This document shows, one piece after another, positions 29,771-33,957 of a DNA stretch of 33,957 nucleotides. A program made the position numbers and the translations under genes. The stretch is from Chara braunii (Eukaryota > Streptophyta > Charophyceae > Charales > Characeae), in assembly GCA_003427395.1 (NCBI GenBank), contig BFEA01001064.1, positions 182,212 to 216,168 of the forward strand, in the 5' to 3' direction. The number at the start of each line of letters is the position of its first letter. The first letter of the stretch is position 1. Under the pieces are notes generated by a model. It saw only the letters and a program-made list of their open reading frames with translations. It made no database searches and was not told the origin of the DNA.

Positions 29771-30420
29771 GCTTGATTCTGCTTTCAACTACGCCAGTTG
29801 GGCTTTCTCTCACGTCAGCGAACTCTTCTAACAATTTTTGCACCTGGGATGGTGTTACCTCTTCCTCTTTCTTGTTCTCACTAACCAGCCTGGCGTAAGC
29901 TACGAACACTTGGTCAACTTACGTATTCTTAACCACATGCTTGGCAAACGCAGGGGCACTCATACAGCAAAGGGACAAATTGTTCTCTATGTCAGACTCA
30001 TGAAACAATCACATTTTCTTTTTCCCATTTGTGGGGCTGGGCAACCAGCACTCATGCTCGCCCATCTTATTATCCGCATAAGCAGTGGTTCCCCAATCTG
30101 TCCCTACAATTAAGTCGAAGGGAAGGCTATCCTCCTCTAAGAGAGTCTGGGAGTGCAACGCTTTCTTTACCTTTGCCCATGTCTCCAACCGGAAGTATAC
30201 CTTTACCCCCTAAACATACTCACTCACGATCATCTCTCGATTATCGACCAATTTACTCACGATCGGCTCGTCCAACTTCTTTGCCTTCACGTCGAGGTGC
30301 GTGTTCTGCAACCCCCTTCGGCTGATATAACTACACGTTGACTCACTGCCAATTAACGGGCCTACTCTTTCTCTACTTATTTCTACGTCTCCTATTATTA
30401 GCTGCCCCATTCGACTTCTT
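29771..30420 (-). pseudogene. Element B protease region
   Basis: The minus-strand translation contains VGPLIGSESTCSYISRRGLQ. The expected active-site D-S-G is Gly-Ser-Glu (30342-30350), so the catalytic aspartate itself is gone. Further on comes LPFDLIVGTDWG, the second conserved protease region. Stops and shifts are present. Confidence 0.65.
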
Positions 30421-32720
30421 CTTCATTTCGGCCCAGGCTTGGCGACGAGTGATCAACTCATCACCAATGTCTGCGAGAGAGCCACCTAGAGAGGTCCGAA
30501 CACATGCAACCTCCGGGCAGCTAGCTAGATAGGGGCCTACATCAGTCTTTAACAACTGAACCTTTAGACATGAGGGTGCCTGGTCAGCGAGCTCTTCTAC
30601 CTGTCTGTCTATGACTGAAGTCCATGTAGAGACGACTGCAACCTCTACTGGTTGTTCCCTTTTGGGTACCTGTAATCAGGACAAAAGGGGACAATGTGGT
30701 TGGGGTCGCCACACCTTAAACATTGGTCAGCCTCGAGCCGTTTCTTCCACAATGAGTATTCCATGTTCGTTTGTTTCCAAGGCTCCCCTTCAGTGAGCCC
30801 TGGGTGTGCTGGATAAGGCCTCAAGCCTCTACTTCTACCCCCATTGAAGGGAGAACCGCGTCCACCTTGCGAGGGACCATAACCCCTGCCTCCCACGTAG
30901 TACCTACCTATGCCACTACCTCTCTGAGTAGCGGGTCCTTGACCTCCGCCTCACGGCCTCCTCTACCTCGGCCGCCTCCTCTACCTTGTCGCCCTCCCCC
31001 ACGGGCTGCAGCAGCTTAGCCCCCTCCCCGGGCTACTTGGTGATTGTTTCGGTCTTTCAGTCCGTAATCTATCATCAGGGCAGTGACTCAACTCCCTCTC
31101 CTCGAATGTGACTAGAAGACTGTCTTTACCTTCTATATCATCGGATATTGTTTTGTTTTTCCACCGGTTTCCTCTCTGGAGGTCTTTCCAATAATGATAA
31201 TGATTTACCTCGTGCATGAAACCGGCCTGGTTTACTGCAATTTTGTTGAACTTTTCAGATGTCATCCTCTCGTCCGTAGTACAGGGATACAACTGCGTCC
31301 TGATGGGATCGAGAAGTACCCTTTCAAAATTATTCAAAATTTGTGCAAGGGTCAAACCAGGACCTGGACACGACAGTAATTCATCCATAGTGGCCTTGAG
31401 TGCACAAACATAATTCCACTTCCGGTCACTAATGTTAAGAATCAGGTATTCCGTTCGGCGGGCCAGGTTCTTATTTTCAAACCTGTCCTTTAGGGCCCTC
31501 ATGAAATCTTCTATACGGTTTTTTGGGAGTAATGTACCATCGAGGTACACCTTACCTCCTTCACTAAAGATATACCGAAGTTGCCCGCATCCCCAGCTAG
31601 GCATGAACTAGCCATTAACACACGGTCCCAATACAAAATCAATTGTATATGTAGTTATATGTCCATCACTACCTCCCATTGGAATATGTTTCTTCCTCTT
31701 TTCCATTGTATGTCCAAGGGAGTTCAACCTTCATCTTCTCTCCTCTCTCTCCTCTCTCAGACTGCTCCTCATTTCCCTTTCCTTCCCCATCTTTCGTTGA
31801 ACCCTTACCTTTCTTGTCATCATTATCGCCCCCACCGTCTCCATCTCCACCTCTACCACTGCCACCCAACTTCACTGAGGCAATGGTGTTTGTAAACTTT
31901 TGTGTGAAGATACCGTCTCATTGGCAGGCATAATCAACGATTTTGAGCGCAGAGAAAATTGTTCCAAGTACTTTGGAATTCCTCTTGATGCCGGTTTATT
32001 TTTCCTACGGATTTTTGGAGTGCAGCGAACCTTTGGGTGGTCTGCAGCAAAGTGTCAGTGAGAAGGGTCAAACTCTCTTTAACGGCTATCTCTTTCCCTT
32101 TTTTCTCCCTTGACATTCGCTGGAGCCTTTCTCCTTCTTCCTTCATTCTTTTCCTTTCATCAAATTCCCTCCTCTTTTGAGTCAACAATCGCTAATGGAC
32201 AACATTTCTCCTTTCCTCCAGTAGCACTGTTTTCTCCTCTTTATCAATAATTTCTGGCAATTTCGCCATTAAGTTATCTCTCTCCTCTTCAGTCTCTTGT
32301 GGCATCTCAATGCGGAATCCAAAATTTTCCACCCAATCCTTATCCTCCACCTGTTAAAGCCTCAATTGTCCAGCATGGCTACTTTCTCCAGTTTATCTCA
32401 TTTCTTCACCTTCTGGTCTTCTTTCGCTTCTCCTTAGTAATCCTTCCTCTTCTTCTTCTTCCTTCTCTTTAACTTCCAACTCCTTTTGTAACTACTCTTC
32501 TTTCCTTTTCATCTCTTCCTCTATTCGTTCCTTCTCCTCCTACATTCACTTTCTTTCTTGCACTTTTGTTTTATGTTTTTTGCCTTCTTCCTCTTTTTCT
32601 CCTCTTTCTCCTTGCTTTTCTCTGCCAGCCTCCTGTCAATTTTTGTCTGTTGCTAAGGGCCACATCCTACTTGTTCGATGGAACCCAAGAGGAAAGAAAA
32701 AACAGAGCAACGACCCCCAT
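30421..32720 (-). pseudogene. Element B gag pseudogene
   Basis: From the right: a strongly charged Lys/Glu/Arg coiled-coil-like N-terminal stretch (about 32720-31934, with stops), then a capsid-like frame 31604-30981 (KVYLDGTLLPKNRIEDFMRA, ALKDRFENKNLARRTEYL). A Gly/Arg-rich spacer (GGRGYGPSQGGRGSPFNGGR) and a zinc knuckle CLRCGDPNHIVPFC at 30681-30722 follow, with the correct CX2CX4HX4C spacing. Gag would package the RNA. Several stops separate the parts. Confidence 0.75.
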
Positions 32721-33630
32721 ATCACGGACAAGGCCAAGAAAGCGAACATGGGGTAGTCATCCATGGTGAAAGAAAGGCACAGGTAAGTAAACTCTGCCTC
32801 CTCACCACATAGACGTACACCTCAACACTTAATCTATACTTATCATGACCTAGATTAGGGTCTGACCTAATTCCCACATTGTCACTACAACTTTCCTTGC
32901 AGCTCACCGACAACCAGCAGTTTAAGGTCAGCCAGCAAGGATCTCAGGAAATCTTTAATGACACAGACGGGACGTCATGCCCGCCAACTTGAAGGATCGT
33001 TTCTAGAGACTTAGAGTTCCTCACATTGTCATCTCTGGTTCGGTCGCATGCCGGTCAATACCTGTCTTAGGGCTAGACGAGTTGTTTTACGAGTGCTCGC
33101 CGCTCATGCCCATGTTGCTCCCTACTTAACAGGTGATTCATCCAGCTGTCGAGCTTCTACCCTAGACTTAACCTAAAACATGCACGAGTATTCATAGGGC
33201 TAGGGTCCAATTGGGTACGCATGCCCCCAAATAGGCCCGCAACCACTAGCCACTTCCACGCAAGGGGAGGATCCTTTCCTCCACGAGAGAGTCCGTCCTC
33301 TGGACTGACACACAATCTCAAGCAAATACAGATGCCGACTCAAGACAATTGCAAAAAGATGTCGTCAACAGATTTGACCAGCCCTCAAACTCACAAAAAT
33401 TCAACAACAGCAATTACACATTATTACAGGGATTAGGAAGGCGAGGCACTTCACTAGCGAACGTTCCCTTGTTGATGCTCCACGATGGCGCTCCTTGCAT
33501 GCAGGTACGTGCTCTCCCTTTCCCCGCAACAGGCCACCTCTTCTTCAGCCTTCAGCCCCAGGTCAACCCTAATTCCCTTCTTGCGAGCCTTCTGCCTTGC
33601 CAGCGCCAACTTCCACGGATGCAGCAGGAT
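32721..33630 (-). other. Element B leader (non-coding)
   Basis: About 900 bp between gag and the primer binding site. No convincing frame on either strand. Position and length fit the untranslated leader of a gypsy element. Confidence 0.5.
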
Positions 33631-33647
33631 CCTGCTCTGATATTAAT
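33630..33647 (-). promoter_or_regulatory. Element B primer binding site (initiator-Met type)
   Basis: On the minus strand the LTR end (GGTTCATTGCA) is followed by ATTAATATCAGAGCAGG. TATCAGAGC matches the core of the usual TGGTATCAGAGC site. The agreement supports 33648 as the LTR edge. Confidence 0.65.
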
Positions 33648-33868
33648 TGCAATGAACCACTTGTTTTCACACTCCAATCATATGCACTATGAGAGTTCAC
33701 ACAGAAATCCACACCGAAGTCCAGAGATGGAGAGACCAGATTAGTGCAGCTTGGAAATTCTCAATGAATTATCATATTATACAAAATTAGAGTTCGAGTC
33801 ACATACCGCTCAACTGCGTGATAGCCAGCAGCTCCAATCAGGTATGTTACTAAGTTCATCCCTCATGT

Positions 33869-33957
<89 letters not shown>
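33648..33957 (-). repeat. Element B 5' LTR (right copy), partial
   Basis: TGCAATGAACC... aligns with 13714 onward for about 225 bp with few differences (for example TTGAATTC versus TTGTTTTC, AACATGAG versus CACTATGAG) and then enters (CT)n from 33870 to the window end. The remainder lies outside the window. Confidence 0.75.

Larger units (their letters stand above)
13714..33957 (-). mobile_element. Element B: old minus-strand Ty3/gypsy chromovirus, split by nested insertions
   Basis: Read on the minus strand from the right: LTR (from 33648), primer binding site, gag, protease, RT, RNase H, integrase, chromodomain, LTR (13714-about 14638). Two insertions interrupt it: a poly(A)-ended sequence at 25381-27993 and element A at 15309-24604. 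Removing them leaves about 8.3 kb, a normal gypsy length, and integrase homology continues across both junctions. Every pol domain contains stops or frameshifts, so B is a fossil. Its far 5' LTR end lies beyond the window. Confidence 0.85.

Noticed and set aside
31669-31933. Plus- and minus-strand low-complexity frames around 31.7-31.9 kb
   Set aside because: The plus-strand frame is a Ser/Pro-rich shadow. The minus-strand Gly/Asp/Lys-rich frame is part of element B's gag linker and not a separate gene.

Overview
This is a eukaryotic, transposon-dominated stretch: splice-type signals, long pyrimidine-rich and microsatellite tracts, poly(A) tails and several Ty3/gypsy (Metaviridae) LTR retrotransposons at different stages of decay. 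The pol protein style of the central element (chromodomain at the end of pol, PR-RT-RNaseH-IN order) resembles, from memory only, families that are very abundant in the charophyte alga Chara braunii. I treat a charophyte or other green-lineage genome as likely but unproven. No rRNA, tRNA, CRISPR, operon or phage-like system was found.

Layout. 1-5600: gene-poor, pyrimidine-rich DNA with many small tandem and hairpin repeats and one candidate promoter/first exon. About 5600-8932: a degenerate plus-strand gypsy fragment (element C: gag, protease, start of RT) that stops abruptly inside RT. 8953-10192: two exon-like blocks of an unrecognised host gene (last two exons, 272-bp intron). 10193-13713: non-coding DNA, including a G-rich/C-rich region with repeated GGTAGGCC/GGCCTACC words.

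13714 to the window end: one old minus-strand gypsy element (element B) carrying two later insertions. B's 3' LTR is at about 13714-14638 and its 5' LTR starts at 33648 and runs off the window; both LTRs contain a long (CT)n tract, and the left one also holds a 350-bp assembly gap. Inside B sits a younger plus-strand chromodomain gypsy element (element A, 15309-24600) with 1.2-kb LTRs, a CTAG target duplication, an intact gag and a near-complete but broken pol. A third insertion, 25381-27993, is a non-coding 2.6-kb sequence with a GC-rich tandem head and a poly(A) end, and it splits B's integrase. Element A is itself hit by a 230-bp insertion flanked by a perfect 9-bp duplication. The order of events is therefore B first; then A and, independently, the poly(A) element; then the 230-bp insertion inside A.

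How the parts work together: in A, Gag (zinc-knuckle nucleocapsid) and Pol are in different frames and appear to be joined by a -1 ribosomal frameshift signal (GGGAAAC, stop, 8-nt spacer, hairpin). The A LTRs, an initiator-Met-type primer binding site and a polypurine tract complete the replication signals, but protease, RT, RNase H and integrase frames are broken. The element could at most be mobilised in trans. B and C are clearly dead.
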